A stretch of 64,000 nt of DNA from Polydactylus sextarius (lineage: Eukaryota; Chordata; Actinopteri; Polynemidae). The translations under genes were made by a program, and so were the position numbers. The notes under the pieces are model-generated. The model was not told where the DNA came from, did not search any database, and saw only the letters and a list, made by a program, of their open reading frames with translations. This document shows, in pieces, positions 52,211-64,000 of this stretch (the stretch's first letter is position 1; every line of letters begins with the position of its first letter). The DNA lies in NCBI GenBank assembly GCA_016801845.1, contig CM028920.1, positions 8,593,501 through 8,657,500 of the forward strand. The letters are read 5' to 3'.

Positions 52211-52896
52211 CAGCATCCTGTAGGTTATTATAAGAGTTTTGAAGTAACAGTGCAGCGCTTTATTGTCCAGGGGAAACATTAAACTACCTTATAAAACCAT
52301 TTTTCATTCATCAAAAGTTGACGCAGTGAACATCTGTTGATTGTCTGAGAGGTTTTGCTAGAATGGCAAGAAATGATAACGTGGGTGAAGGAGTTCATAA
52401 CATTCAGTTTAGATTATCACACAAAACTGATGCAAGTTGAAACAGTTTGTTTGATTTAACGCTCTATTTGTCCTAACATTGTTTTATGGCTGTTTGGACT
52501 GGTTGATTAATTGCTTTGTCACAGTGAGGCTGCAGTTCACAGCTCTACTCAGTAAACAATCGAACAACAGTAGCAAAACAGAAAGTGTTAAATTGATAAA
52601 ATAAAACCAGCAACAAAAGCAATCTGAACTATCAGTTCAACATTGAGCTCGTTTTGAAGATTTGTTGCACCTGCAGTATTTGGATTTACATTGTCGGTCA
52701 GATAAAACAAGAAATATGTATTTTACATTATTACAAGTTTAAAATAAACAGTTACATTGACAATGTTAGTGTATCAGCTTAGTAATCATTGCAGTTCTGT
52801 GAGATGGTGAATGAATGAATCAGACTGTACATTCAGTAGAATGATGATGCAATATTAAACGGTATGTGATGTATTTTCTATTTCAGGTCTCCCCTG

Positions 52897-55354
52897 ATGT
52901 TGACTGGATGCAGAAACCTCTCTTGGACTATTTTATCTCTCCCCTACAAACGACTTTACAGCACAAGGAACTTGATCTCCTCCTCCTCTCTCCTATCTTC
53001 CACCGTAGCAGTTTCATCGATTTCATCTCTGCCTTCATCTAGTCACAATCGCAGCTTCTTGACAAGCCGACGAACATCACCTCCCTTGCTCCCGTCTGTT
53101 CGTTTCTCCTCCACCCACTCCCTCTCTCATCCCTCTCACTCCTCAGGCCTGATGGAGGTAAAAGAAGTCCTGCAGGTGCTGGAGCAGCTTGCTCCTCTGT
53201 CACTTGCTGAATCATGGGACAACGTCGGCCTGCTGGTTGAGCCGAGCAAAATCCTGCTTGTTAAAACCATCCTGCTGACCAACGATCTTACAGACGCTGT
53301 CATGGAAGAAGCAGAGTCCATGAGCTGTGACCTCATCATCTCATATCATCCACCGTTGTTTCGGCCAATCAAGCGCCTGGTTCAGAAAGACTGGAAGCAG
53401 CGATTGGCCATCCGCGCGGTGGAAGCTGGGATAGCGATCTTCTCCCCTCACACTTCATGGGATAGTGTTAAAGGAGGGGTTAACGACTGGCTGGTTGGGG
53501 GACTTGGTAAGAGGTCACTCTGAATGGAAAATGTCACATATACTGTATTTAAAGCACTTAGATAATTAACAAAGGTACACGCCAAAATGTTGTGACACAG
53601 GATGCTGACCCACTGCTCTCCTAATCCTAAAGTGTCAGTGTCTCATCTCCTGAGTGTTTTTTTTTCCCATCTCTGGTGTTTGTCTGTGATTCTCAGGTAG
53701 CGGCCAGGTGTCTGTGCTGAGTCAGGCCGTCGGTAGCGCCTCTCACACGCACAAACTGGAATTTATGGTCAAGAGCACCGAAGAATTTAACGCCATCGTT
53801 GAGGAGCTAAAGGCCTGTAATGATGGAACAACACTACAGCATTCAGTTAGCAGGTTGTGTGTGTGTGTGTGTTTATATTGACCAAAATTAAAATTTATGC
53901 AGATCAGTTTTTGAAGTTATTCCAAAACATGCAATAAGTTAACAGCATGAAATCAATTGCCAGTTAACTGAAACTTTCAGTTAATCAAAACCTTTTTGTG
54001 AAGTTGTGAAAACTGTTGTGAAAGCTTATTTGTGTGTCACTTTAAATGAAGTAACAGCTGATGCTTCTTTATTATCCTTGGATTGATTTTCAAGCAACTT
54101 AGCACTTGAAGAGTCAAATTTCACACCTTGAATATCAAAGCTTCCAGCACTGTCGTTACCACAAGCTGGCTGTTTGAGTTTTTGACAACAAAGTAAAGGC
54201 TGAAACCCTCTGATGCTCTCGTATTGATTGATTACATGTTTTCATCTTGAAAAGAACAGAAACTAACATTTAAACCTTGTGTTTTTTTTTTTTTTTTGGA
54301 GTATGCTCAGTAGTATGAATGTGCACAAAAACAAAAACAAAAAAAACCTACACTTTGCAAAAGTAAATGATAATGTATTTGTCCCACAACAGACCAGACA
54401 ACAGTGGGATCCATGTGAGTGTAACCTGCTGTGACTCAGCGCTGACCCCCAGTGTCCACGCTTTGTTACGACACTCCTTTTCCAGCCAGTCGCTCAACAT
54501 CCAGAAGTTAGAGAAGGTGCAGCATCACTGCTCTCACAAGGAGAAACAGCATTTTATCTCCACTAACACTCGCGTTTAATTTAGAAATAAAACAAAAAAA
54601 CAAAATGATGTTACTTCAGAAACAAAAGAAGTATGATTCACTGATATCCTGTTAAATGAAGTGCTCTATGTGTTACCCTCCCTGCAGCCTCCTCTTCCGG
54701 GCCACGGCCAAGGACGACTTAGTGTTTTGGACGAGCCAGTAACTGTGGCAGCGGCCATCCAGAAAATGAAGTCGCACCTGGGTTTGAATCACCTCCGTTT
54801 GGCCTTAGGAGTGGGGCAGACGCTTGGTAATGATCTTGTATATGATTTTATAAAACGTTAGGTGTTGATCTCAGACAAACAACCAAGGATTAAATGTACA
54901 CTACGGTTTACAGTATCTCCATACAAACCAAACCACCGTATGAATAACATATACTTTTTTGTACTTTACTATACTCTGTCATATTGTGATATTTTTCAGA
55001 GTCCTCTGTGTGCACTGTGGCTGTGTGTGCTGGATCAGGGGCCTCAGTGCTGAATGGGGTCAAAGCAGATCTATACGTCACAGGTGAAAATCCAATTCAA
55101 TTTCCATGCAGATTGTTATCGTGCCTGCAGATGCAGAATACCAGATGTTACAGGTTATGATATTTTCAGGTGAGATGTCTCATCATGAAGTTCTGGACGC
55201 GGTGGCGAAGGGAACCAGCGTCATCCTCAGCGATCACAGCAACAGCGAGCGCGGTTTTCTGGCCGTGTTCAGGGAGAGGTTGGCCGTGCGTCTTCCTGAC
55301 AGCGTCACTGTGGCGGTGTCAAAGGCCGACAGAGACCCTCTGGAGGTGGTCTGA
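52897..55354 (+). CDS. nif3l1: NIF3-like protein 1, 6 coding exons
   Basis: This is a member of the NIF3/DUF34 family, a widely conserved metal-binding fold of uncertain enzymatic role. Coding exons 52897-53506, 53697-53853, 54393-54516, 54688-54826, 55000-55083 and 55170-55354 sum to 1299 nt and 432 residues with consistent phases. Family motifs are LSLAESWDNVGLLVEPS, DLIISYHPPLFRPIKR, IFSPHTSWDSVKGGVNDWL, LPGHGQGRLSVLDEPV, HLRLALGVGQTL, VCAGSGASVL, GEMSHHEVLDAVAKG and SDHSNSERGF. The His in HPP, PHT, SHH and DHSNSER are the expected metal ligands. It ends in TDRDPLEVV-like sequence (here ADRDPLEVV), as in mammals. The first Met opens 10 nt into its exon and adds 85 Ser/Arg-rich residues, possibly a mitochondrial leader. 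M86 (53152), just before EVKEVLQVLEQL, would give a shorter, mammal-like protein. Confidence 0.95.
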
Positions 55355-55617
55355 GCGGTTAAAGCTTGGAGATGGACTTCACCTCAATCATTGTAGATGT
55401 TTTCATCAGAATAACCAAAGCAATACTTTCTTTTTTGCAACAGGCAGATACAATGTTTGTACATAAAACCATCCAGGCTCTTTATTTAAAGCTGCAGTAG
55501 CTGTAAAAATACTAAAAATGTATTACTGATAACATCAAATTGTGCCTCGTTTAATGATGAAACACGCTGGCTTTGGTACATGTTGTACTATTTATGATGT
55601 ATTTGTGGCAGCGTCTT

Positions 55618-55623
55618 AATAAA
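55618..55623 (+). terminator. nif3l1: nif3l1 polyadenylation signal AATAAA
   Basis: A canonical AATAAA lies 264 nt past the nif3l1 stop codon, a normal 3' UTR length. Cleavage is expected shortly downstream. Confidence 0.65.
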
Positions 55624-58182
55624 AATAGGCTCCGGTTGATCAGAAAAATGGACTCAAGCACGTGATCTGTAATCTGAATACATGTGGCTTGTACTTGGGG
55701 TGGATTTATTTATGGACAGCACATAAAGCATTTTAATCCTGATAATCAGTGACATCAAGTGTTCCCTTTGCATAATTTCAACATGCACACATTTCCCCCT
55801 AAAAGAAGAAAAATAATCCTCATCAGATTAAAAGGTTTGTTGTGTCATCATAAACATGCTGGAGGAAAATGGGACAATCTCCTGTTACAAGCTTGTTCAA
55901 TCTGAGTCAGTCTCAGCAGAAATTATGTTTTATGATTTCTCAGTGAGTTGATGGAGTTTTATCTATAAACTGACCTTTAGACCTTGGTAAACAAATAAAG
56001 GTGGACATCAAACTACTTAGCACATATATGTCAAAGAGTAGGCTTGTGGTAATACTTAATGCACTGTAAACAGCACGCACCACCTGCACCCCCCTCACAC
56101 CTGTAATAGTAGAAAAACACAACTAGTAACAATCCTCATTATTGGCTGTTAGAGAGTCTGGTGGCTGCATTGCCTGCGAAACACCTGTCAGTTCGTAAAA
56201 ACATTAAGAGATGTGGGTTACACCTCGCTGCTCCCCCCATCAAGACAATGACCTTTCTCTCAGCGTGACGTTCACACCTCCACTTCCCCTCGGCCCTCGC
56301 TCGCTTTTATCTCTCCTCAGCACACACACGTACACAAATGGAGAAGGAAAACAACAACTAGAACAACATTTATTTATACTACGCTCGTGTAAAGAGGCCT
56401 CAGCTGTCACTTTTATGTGGCCAAGGGTGGGGAGTCTGCGAGCAGGTAGATCTGGTATCAGTTTCCTATTGATCCTCAAACACAAAATCATCCGCAAAGA
56501 GACACAGTTTATTCTTCTCGAAGTATCTGATTACTGCTGCCGGTTCTTGCATATTTAAAATTTCATGAGAATTTGTTGTGACCATTTTCACCTTCAACAA
56601 AAGCAGAGAGGGAAATTTACTGACAGCCACCAGTAAAATTACTGCAAAAGAAGAAGTCAAACTGTATTTTACCTGGTTTACATTCATGAACAATAAAAAT
56701 ATTTATATCCAATGCCACTATATACTTCACCACATTTCAGAGAGAAATATTATTTTACTAAAAATGTTTATGCATCTGTAATATTAATGGTGATAATCCA
56801 TTATCATAATAAATAATCATACAACACCAGATTTCATTTCAAGTATCTTTTTTCTAGTAACAATTTCTGTTCATTTATTTAAAATATGTTTTAAATGCAG
56901 GAAAAAGCCACTGCTGCTCATACTGGTCCTGTCACCGCAGTGTGTGGTCCACACTGTTGTGTTTTCACTGGAGAACTTATCTGCTCACTAAATCTTTTTG
57001 TGAGCAACAACTATGGGAAAGTATTGACAAATATAATATGAATAATTTAGGGAAGATTTAGCTCAGATTGAGCTAATACCTTTAAATTTAAACCTACATA
57101 CAAACTTCTAGACACTCGTGTTTGTGTAGTGGCCAAATTGCAGCCGTCGGCCAAAGTTGCTTCCTCTTCTTCGTTTTACTTCATTGAAGACCTGACTCCC
57201 TGCAGAGAAGCACTAACAGGCTCAGACTGGTGAGAGGAAGAAACATGTCATCAAGTCATCAAACAGCAGCAGGGGAGCTGCCAGTAAACTGCTAGATTTA
57301 TAAGAGTCATTTGAAACCTGAGACACATTTACAGGAATTATGACATTCTTAGTTAAGTACCAACACCACAGTGTAAACGTACTCAATTACCTCAATTACT
57401 TCTGTACTCAAGTACAGAGATATTTACAAAAAAAGTCCTGTATATACTCCACTATTAAGCCACTTTGTTTAGTTTTAGAAATAGTTGTTTAATAACTGTT
57501 TTGCTTTTGAAATGCAAGTATCTGCTTTTATGTATGTGTGTTACGTATGTGTTTTTTATTTAACGTATGCTCAGTTTGAATTAATCTGTAAATTTGTATT
57601 CGTGTTTGTGTGTGTGTGTGTGTGTGTGTGTCTTTATACACATTAATATTCTGTGTGTGCAGGTTAAGTTCTCATGTATGTGTTTTGCTGTCTTTTATTT
57701 TACACTTTTTTGCACCTTATAAATGCACTTTAAACTAAGTTCTGTATGCATGAACTTTATTATTAATGGTGAAAAACAATTATGAATCAGTTCTTAGGTA
57801 AAGATGCTTCTACTGAAATGAAATAACACAAATCGCATTCATGTTCCATCCATAAACTAAAGCAGTTGTTTGTATTAGTTGAGATGAGGAGACAGCGGTT
57901 GAGAGACAGTGAAGCCTATGAGCTATGTGAAAAAAGGACCATTTGGCCTGATGTGTGAAACCCCACACACCTATTTAACCGAGCAAGTGAGAGCTGTTGG
58001 CATTTGTAGCAGAAGACGGCAGAAGGATAAGATTTGAAGAAGAGGTCTCCACCATTGCAATAGATACCTTGCTTCAGAAGAAAACTGTGGAAACATTTTT
58101 TTTTTAAAAGACTTGAGGAGTGAAATGTTACTTTGCAGAAAGTGAAGAAGACGAGTAAAAAGAACAAACACTGACAGGGAAG
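55624..58182. other. nif3l1-tbx6 intergenic sequence and tbx6 5' UTR
   Basis: No gene is recognised. It is AT-rich, with a TG run at about 57607-57630. The stretch 57355-57450 has CAAGTAC-type motifs resembling a decayed fish repeat. Sequence from about 57970 to 58182 is probably tbx6 5' UTR. Mesoderm enhancers would be expected near tbx6, but I cannot recognise one by eye. Confidence 0.45.
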
Positions 58183-61100
58183 ATGCTGAGCGTGGACATG
58201 TACCCCAGTTTGACTCTGGGACCACAAAGGATCGGAGACTGCTTTTACAGAGGTGAGAGGAAGAGTTTGCACAGAAGAACAAAATAAACAAATAAAAAAG
58301 TAAAATAATTCTTAGTCATTAAACTTAAAACTGCTGTGTCTGTATTAGAAGATAAATACTGTCATTTAACAAAGGCAGGGGTATGATGGAGCTTTTATTG
58401 GCTCAGACAAGAGATAATCTTAGGCAGAGGCCCAAGATGGAGAGTGTTGCTGAACAACATGATACTTTAGCAAATGTGAAACCTTCAACTTTTATTATAT
58501 GTTTAATTAGATTAAAAGTTTTTTTTTTTTTATCACTTAGTCGCTAAGGAAAATGGGATTTATGGGGTAGAAATGTAATCTCAAAGATTATAACTTTACA
58601 ACCGTTATGCTGCACGACTGTACAGACACACAAGGTACTACTGACCTCTGACTTGGTGTCAGAGGTAACTTAGTGTTTTTAAATTTAGCTTTATTTTTAT
58701 TCCACTGTATATTTTGGATTCTATTGTATTTGATTATATTCAAAATTTACTCTGCTATAGAGCTGTAACATCCGAATTTCATCAATGGAGATCAGTAAAG
58801 AAATATCGTATCATATCTTTAACAAGCTAAAAGTATATTTACGAATTTGTTGAAATCCTCTTCTCATGTTTAGACTTGGATTATTTCACTGTTTTCTCAG
58901 AACGGGAAGCTCCGGCCCACATGCCACTGTATCCTACCGCCTGTGATGTAGCAGCCAAAGCGTTGCCCCCGAGGCTGCTGGCTCCTCCCCCAGTCCCCAA
59001 CGAGCCAGTCGCCAAAACACCCAAAGATGAGGTGAAGATGGAGCTGGAGAACGCGTCGCTATGGAAGCAGTTCAGCTCAGTGGGCACGGAGATGATCATC
59101 ACAAAGAAGGGCAGGTGAGAGAACAGTAAAGAGCACCTATATGTGTGACCTTTGACCTCTGACTTCACTCTCCATTCACTGATCTTTACTTATCAACTAT
59201 CAACAAGTGAGCTGACATATATATACCTATCTGATTTCTAATTCTCCCCACCATCTTTTCCTCACTAGACGAATGTTTCCTGGGTTGAGGTTGAAACTTT
59301 CAGGCCTGAATCCGTCCCTACGTTACATCCTCCTCCTGGACATCGTCCCGGTCGACAACTCCCGCTATCGTTTCCAAGGAGGAGGTTGGCAGGCTGTTGG
59401 CGGTGCAGAAGCGAGGCTACCAGACCGGGTGTTCATCCACCCGGATTCACCCGCCACTGGTGCTCACTGGCAAAGCCGTACCATCTCCTTTCACTACGCC
59501 AAACTCACCAACAACACGCTGGACTCACAGGGACATGTAAGAACCACAAACTGACTGACAGAACAAATAAAGTACGAATGATGTGGTGAATTCTGAGCTC
59601 ATTTATTCTATTTAATTCCCAGATCATCCTACACTCGCTGCATCGCTACCAGCCCAGAGTTCATGTAATTGAAGCCAGAGATGTGCTGAGGTGGGGCGGA
59701 GGGCAGCACTCCTTTGTTTTCCCTGAGACCCAATTTATCACAGTCACCGCCTACCAGAACAACAAGGTACCAGAATGCTATGTTTATATATTAAAGATTA
59801 GGCCAATGTCCCCTACGAGATTATGCAGACTCTGTAAAATGAAAAATAAAGAAAAGAGCCAAAGACACTAGTTAAGAAAAAGTAAAGCAAATATAAAATG
59901 ATTTTTTTTTTTTTTAAACAGATCACAGAGCTGAAGATCAACTCCAACCCCTTCGCTAAAGGCTTCAGAGAGGATGGCATGAACAGCAAAAAGTAAATAT
60001 CACAGAAATACACAAACACTTTACATTGTTGCATACTTATTGTGGAGAATCTAAACTTTTTTTTTTCTCTCCAGACAAAGAGATGCAAGACAGAAACGTA
60101 AGATCGCTGTGTTGACAGAAACTCTGGATATTGGTAAGAGAAATATTCAACCTTACACCTCTTTTAGTTTTTACTTTGGTTAATCTCATCAGTATTACTG
60201 TTGCCAGGCTGCTTCTGAAACATCTTCATCTGTCTTTCTCAGTTAACTGTGATCCATGCGACTCTACTGAGCATTTGCCACAGTCAACCACGACCACCAG
60301 CACCGGCCCAGACCTGCAGGCCCTCGCTCTGGCCTCTCTGCCACAGCTGCCTGATCCTTCCTGTGGATACAGACCAGAGGAAGCTTCCTATCAGGACACG
60401 CTGGTCCCAAACCAGCCGCTAGACCTTGGTCAGGCCTTCATGGCATCGCAGATGTCTGACATCGGCATCTCCATGGCCAATGGGATGCAGGACGCACCGG
60501 GAAGTGAGGTCACAAACAGTATAATTGAAAGGTAGGTGTGTGATGATACAATGGGATATAAAATGCCTAAAGATAGAAAAGAAAGCTGATGCCTTCCAAA
60601 CTGTTAATCGATTTACTCCTTGTGTAAAAGAAATGAATCAAGTTTCTAAGTTTTTTTTATTTTTTTTTCCTTCACAGATCAGACGCTATGGGTGAACAAG
60701 CATATTCCTCCACCTTCCCTGCTGCTCAGGCCAACTCCTCCTCATTCCCCTCAGCTCCTCTTCCTCAGCCACCCACATCCTTCTCCTCTCTCCCCGTCCC
60801 CGACCCCTCAGACACATCCGACCCTCAGCCCTCCATCTCTCCTATCGACTATCCCTCCATTCTCTCCTCCTCCTCCACCACCACCACTCCAGCTCTGCAG
60901 CAAACCTCCTTCACCTTCCCCACTCCTCCTCCTTCCAACTCCTCCTCTCCACAGCCGCTACTTTCCTCTTCTTCTCCCTCAGCCAACACCTATCACACTA
61001 TCTCAGAGACCATCAGCCCGAACGTGCCTACAGACGCCTCTTTTTTCCTGCTGCAGGTCCAACATGTCAATCAGGTCTTCAGGACCAAATATCTGCTCAT

Positions 61101-61916
61101 TCTCTGCTCACACAGCCCAGTCAGTCACTGCAGGCTGAAGCTATTACCAGTGGAAATGATTCACCCAATGATCAAAGCTCAGCAGCATTTATCTATCCAA
61201 ATGTCCTGCCTTCAAATCCTGCTCCAGTTCCTCCTCAACCTCTCCCCAACCAGAACCAACCTCCAGCTCCCACCCTGCCCTGCTCTATACCCACTCACCC
61301 TGCTCCCACATCGTTCGGCTTCTCCTCCGTCCCTCCACACATGCAGAATCTCTCATTTTCTAACATGTCTCCCAGCTCTGGCCACCCTGCCCTGCACCTC
61401 TCAAATCTGAGCCACCAAGCTCAGGCTCCCTCCCTAACTGCTGCCTTCCCTCCGTCCTCTTTTACTCACCCATCATCCTCCCTTCCTCACCCTCCTTTCC
61501 AACCCTCCTCTTGTTTGGCCGTCTCCTCTTCTTTCCAGCAGTCTGTCTCATCTGCTCCACCACTTCCGCCAACAGCCCATCCTCAAAACTTGCCCAATCC
61601 CTCTGCGTCCTCCTCCACCTCCTCATACCCTCCGGTTGACATAGGTGCTATCCCCCAGTTTAACCCCCCTGCCCCCTATCGCCCGGAGATGGTACTTCAC
61701 CACCCGTCTCTTCTCCCTCAGCTTGATCCATCTCTTCCCTCCTCCACCCCTCCCCAAGCCCTCTACACAGCCTTTCCTTCCTATCCACTCCGACTTCGTC
61801 AGGACCCTCACTCATCCCTCTCCATCCCTTTCAGGCATCTATACAGACAGCACCAACATGGCCACGCCCACCCTCAGGGGCCTTACCTGGATATGAGCAC
61901 AAGACCTATGTTTTAA
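58183..61916 (+). CDS. tbx6: T-box transcription factor Tbx6, 8 coding exons; frame change in last exon
   Basis: This is a nuclear DNA-binding regulator of presomitic mesoderm and somite formation. Exons are 58183-58252, 58901-59114, 59269-59536, 59623-59766, 59922-59992, 60075-60133, 60243-60531 and 60678-61916. It starts MLSVDMYPSLTLGPQRIGDC. The T-box (about 77-258) opens LWKQFSSVGTEMIITKKGRR. It includes [75 protein letters not shown] and NPFAKGFREDGMNSKKQRDA. A Ser/Pro/Gln-rich tail of about 500 residues follows. For exon 2, a second in-frame acceptor lies at about 58873 and would add nine residues; 58901 has the better pyrimidine tract. Within exon 8 the coding frame moves by one near a six-T run (about 61041-61046); downstream frame ends in STRPMF at 61916. 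With one base restored the protein is about 784 residues. Synteny with taok2 favours tbx6 over tbx6l. Confidence 0.92.
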
Positions 61917-62132
61917 ACTACAATAATGTTAATGTGGACAAAATGTTTTGGCATTATAGCGCTTTTAGGGGTTTTAGCAATGTGTAGAATTAGTTCAAGT
62001 AGCCCAGTGAAGTGTGAGCGTGTGTGTGTTTGTATATGTATGTAAACTGAACTGATAAAGAGATGAAATTGAATTGAATTTGTACATAGAGGTTGAAGAT
62101 TTTCTTTTTCAAATAGCCATTCCAGTGTGAAA

Positions 62133-62138
62133 AATAAA
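62133..62138 (+). terminator. tbx6: tbx6 polyadenylation signal AATAAA
   Basis: AATAAA lies 217 nt past the tbx6 stop and is followed by a GT/T-rich stretch (TGTTTGTTGT), a good arrangement for cleavage and polyadenylation. Confidence 0.7.
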
Positions 62139-62378
62139 AATGTTTGTTGTCCAGACTTTTGTTGTTCACTTTTTTTTCTGCAACATGATCAAAATCAAGT
62201 TATCTGTTTAATACCAAACCTAGATATCTGGATTACTAGCAAAACAAATCATTGCAAAAGTCCCTAGAATATTTAGAGTTCAATGAGGAGGTTTACTCAG
62301 CTCCTGTTTGTTTATTAGACATCAGGCCACTGCAACTGATGAGCCATGAAATTACAAAGAGAGGATGTTTTTTTTTTA

Positions 62379-62416
62379 GCTTAGCTTAGCATAAAGACTG
62401 AAAACAGGTGAAAACC
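62379..62416 (+). repeat. Fragment of an interspersed fish repeat
   Basis: AGCTTAGCTTAGCATAAAG followed by ACTGAAAACAGGTGAAAACC closely resembles a TTAGCATAAAGACTGGAAACAGG sequence that I recall as widespread in percomorph genomes. Family name and full extent are not known to me. Confidence 0.5.
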
Positions 62417-62566
62417 ATTTTCATGGACCCAACAAAATCAACCTACAGGCACTTTTAAAGTGCTATTCCATTGATTTTGTGGTTAAATGTGCTGTGATTA
62501 AAACTGGTCTCGTGTTCTTTGATTGACACGTTACCTATCATGTAAAAACTATAACACTGTAATCTT

Positions 62567-62660
62567 CATATATATTATATAATATATATATATATATAAT
62601 ATATATATTATATTATAATATATTGTATATATTATTTATATAATATTATATATTATATTT
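62567..62660. repeat. AT-rich low-complexity tract
   Basis: Nearly pure TA/AT alternation with occasional shifts runs for about 90 nt and could form self-complementary structures. Confidence 0.9.
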
Positions 62661-63956
62661 CTTGGCTACAAGATCTTGGTTACACCAGACTTTGTTATGT
62701 TTGGAAAAGTAGCGAAACGGCTTTAGTATTTAAAGTTTTACTGTTCCGTTCATGCTTTAAAACCCTTTATTCATGAATCTGAGAAACAGGTCAACCTCCA
62801 TGAGCATCAGTCACGTTGAGATTAATATTTTCATGTCTGCTTCGTCAGCAGTGTCAGCACAGCAATGGCTGGAGTGATGTTAGAGGTCTTTTAGTTGGTG
62901 GGGTCAGGCATATGTGACACGGACTGTGGTGGGAGCAGTTAATCATTTCCTCTACCAGCTGCTTTGTTTGGTGTTTTGGGAGGAAGACGTTTGGACTCAC
63001 CAAGCTCCTCTAACGTTAACTGACCTCGGTGGAGCTTTTGTTATGCATCCTCTTCTCTTTCTAGGTCACAGAGTGATTTTTTCCCTCATTATACAATTCT
63101 TTACCTTGAACATAATGAGATTTTGTATGAGCAATCAAAAAAGATTACATAAAAATTACAATATTCCTGATTACAATATCACTAATGGAACACAATTTTA
63201 ATCTAAGTAACTCTAAATGCAGTCAGCTGACGGCTAATAATTACAATAGACCCATGTTTGATTGGTCTAATACAGTATCTGAGTGTTTGCTTAGATTTGT
63301 CATTTGCAGCTAAATTTATAGACATATAAACACACATATGACGACCAAAAAAGATTCAACATTGATCCAACACAAGTCTTTAATGCCCCTTTGGTTGATG
63401 TCAAACTAAAGGAACATTGGTGGGTTGATGCTAAGGGTCAACTTAATGTTTACTCAATTTTTCAAATAGTTACTCATTAACCAGTGACGGAGGCAAAAGA
63501 TGACATTTTACTGGTTCACCTACAAACTCTCAGATTTGCACCTGCTTGGCTTGTCATCATTTGGGTCATCTGTTCAAGAAAGGTAAAATACTTCTTCTGA
63601 CTTCTTTCTATTGCAGTGTAATTGTCAGAATATCCTGTTATGTTTTTACTTTACTTCAAAGTTATTGATTCTTGACACTCAACATGCTGTAAAGTCACAG
63701 TAATCCTTTTTCTTATGCTCTTCCAACAGACTCTGACATGACTTGATCAACACTTCCTGGACTGACCACCGTCTCTCTGATGATGCCTCATTGACACTGG
63801 ATTATTTCTATCTAACTCACATCAGATACCACATCTTTTGAGCTGACGGACAAAATAATCACAAAGAAAGATTTACTCCAATTCTTAAAATCACTCTGAC
63901 CCCATCTGGAGTTGACAACATCTAAAAAGAAACATATACACACTTCTCCAGGGACG

Positions 63957-64000
63957 ATGATGAGCTCTCGTCTGCGCCCTTCACTCCCTCACCTCTTGTC
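63957..64000 (+). CDS. Possible start of a further gene, cut by the window end
   Basis: An acceptor-like ACACACTTCTCCAG ends at 63950/63951, and ATG ATG AGC TCT CGT follows 6 nt later. The frame stays open to the window end (MMSSRLRPSLPHLL). Base composition is less AT-rich than upstream. I do not recognise the product, and 14 codons is too little to prove coding. Confidence 0.25.
   Translation, partial: MMSSRLRPSLPHLL

Larger units (their letters stand above)
62139..63950. other. Intergenic sequence right of tbx6
   Basis: No gene is supported. It contains a repeat fragment (62379-62416), an AT-rich run (62567-62660) and otherwise AT-rich single-copy-looking sequence. The frame at 62914-63201 has no recognisable domain. 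Confidence 0.5.

Noticed and set aside
58873..58900. Alternative tbx6 exon 2 start adding DLDYFTVFS
   Set aside because: In frame and possible, but the acceptor at 58900 has a much better pyrimidine tract and gives the expected FYRERE-type join.

Overview
This is vertebrate nuclear DNA, almost certainly from a teleost fish and probably a percomorph. The genes are multi-exon with GT/AG introns that are mostly short. The intergenic DNA is AT-rich and full of microsatellites. One non-autonomous hAT-like element and one interspersed repeat fragment look typical of spiny-rayed fishes. I saw no bacterial, viral or CRISPR features. Gene names come from recognising the conceptual proteins and exon joins. 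No database search was run.

Six protein-coding genes are recognisable. On the minus strand, left to right, are tlcd3b (fam57b; TLC-domain lipid enzyme, 2257-5948), maz (C2H2 zinc-finger transcription factor, 11912-16166) and taok2 (TAO-family kinase, 21393-41002). On the plus strand are cabp5 (EF-hand protein, 47450-48939), nif3l1 (NIF3 family, 52897-55354) and tbx6 (T-box factor, 58183-61916). Human TLCD3B, MAZ, TAOK2 and TBX6 all lie in the 16p11.2 interval, so the window is a compact fish counterpart of that block, with cabp5 and nif3l1 placed between taok2 and tbx6. taok2 and cabp5 are divergently transcribed from a gap of about 3 kb.

taok2 is the largest gene. Exons between 41002 and 31606 encode the kinase, regulatory and coiled-coil segments. 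It then has two alternative 3' ends. Read-through of one exon (31263-29407) gives an acidic, multi-membrane-spanning alpha-type C-terminus. Splicing from a donor inside that exon to three further exons (25146-21393) gives a soluble Ser/Arg-rich beta-type C-terminus.

Two coding anomalies are the most useful observations. taok2 exon 31606-31739 is about 70 nt shorter than the family expectation and breaks frame. The last tbx6 exon changes frame near a T run at about 61041-61046. Each could be a sequence error, a real variant, or unusual splicing (a weak in-frame donor in taok2, a 59-nt mini-intron in tbx6). Other items are GCTAGC/TTAGC-rich sequence at three promoters, MAZ-type sites upstream of maz, a 26-bp perfect palindrome in a taok2 intron, and two equal-length GA tracts in maz. 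I did not find a new biological system; this is an ordinary, well-conserved vertebrate gene block.
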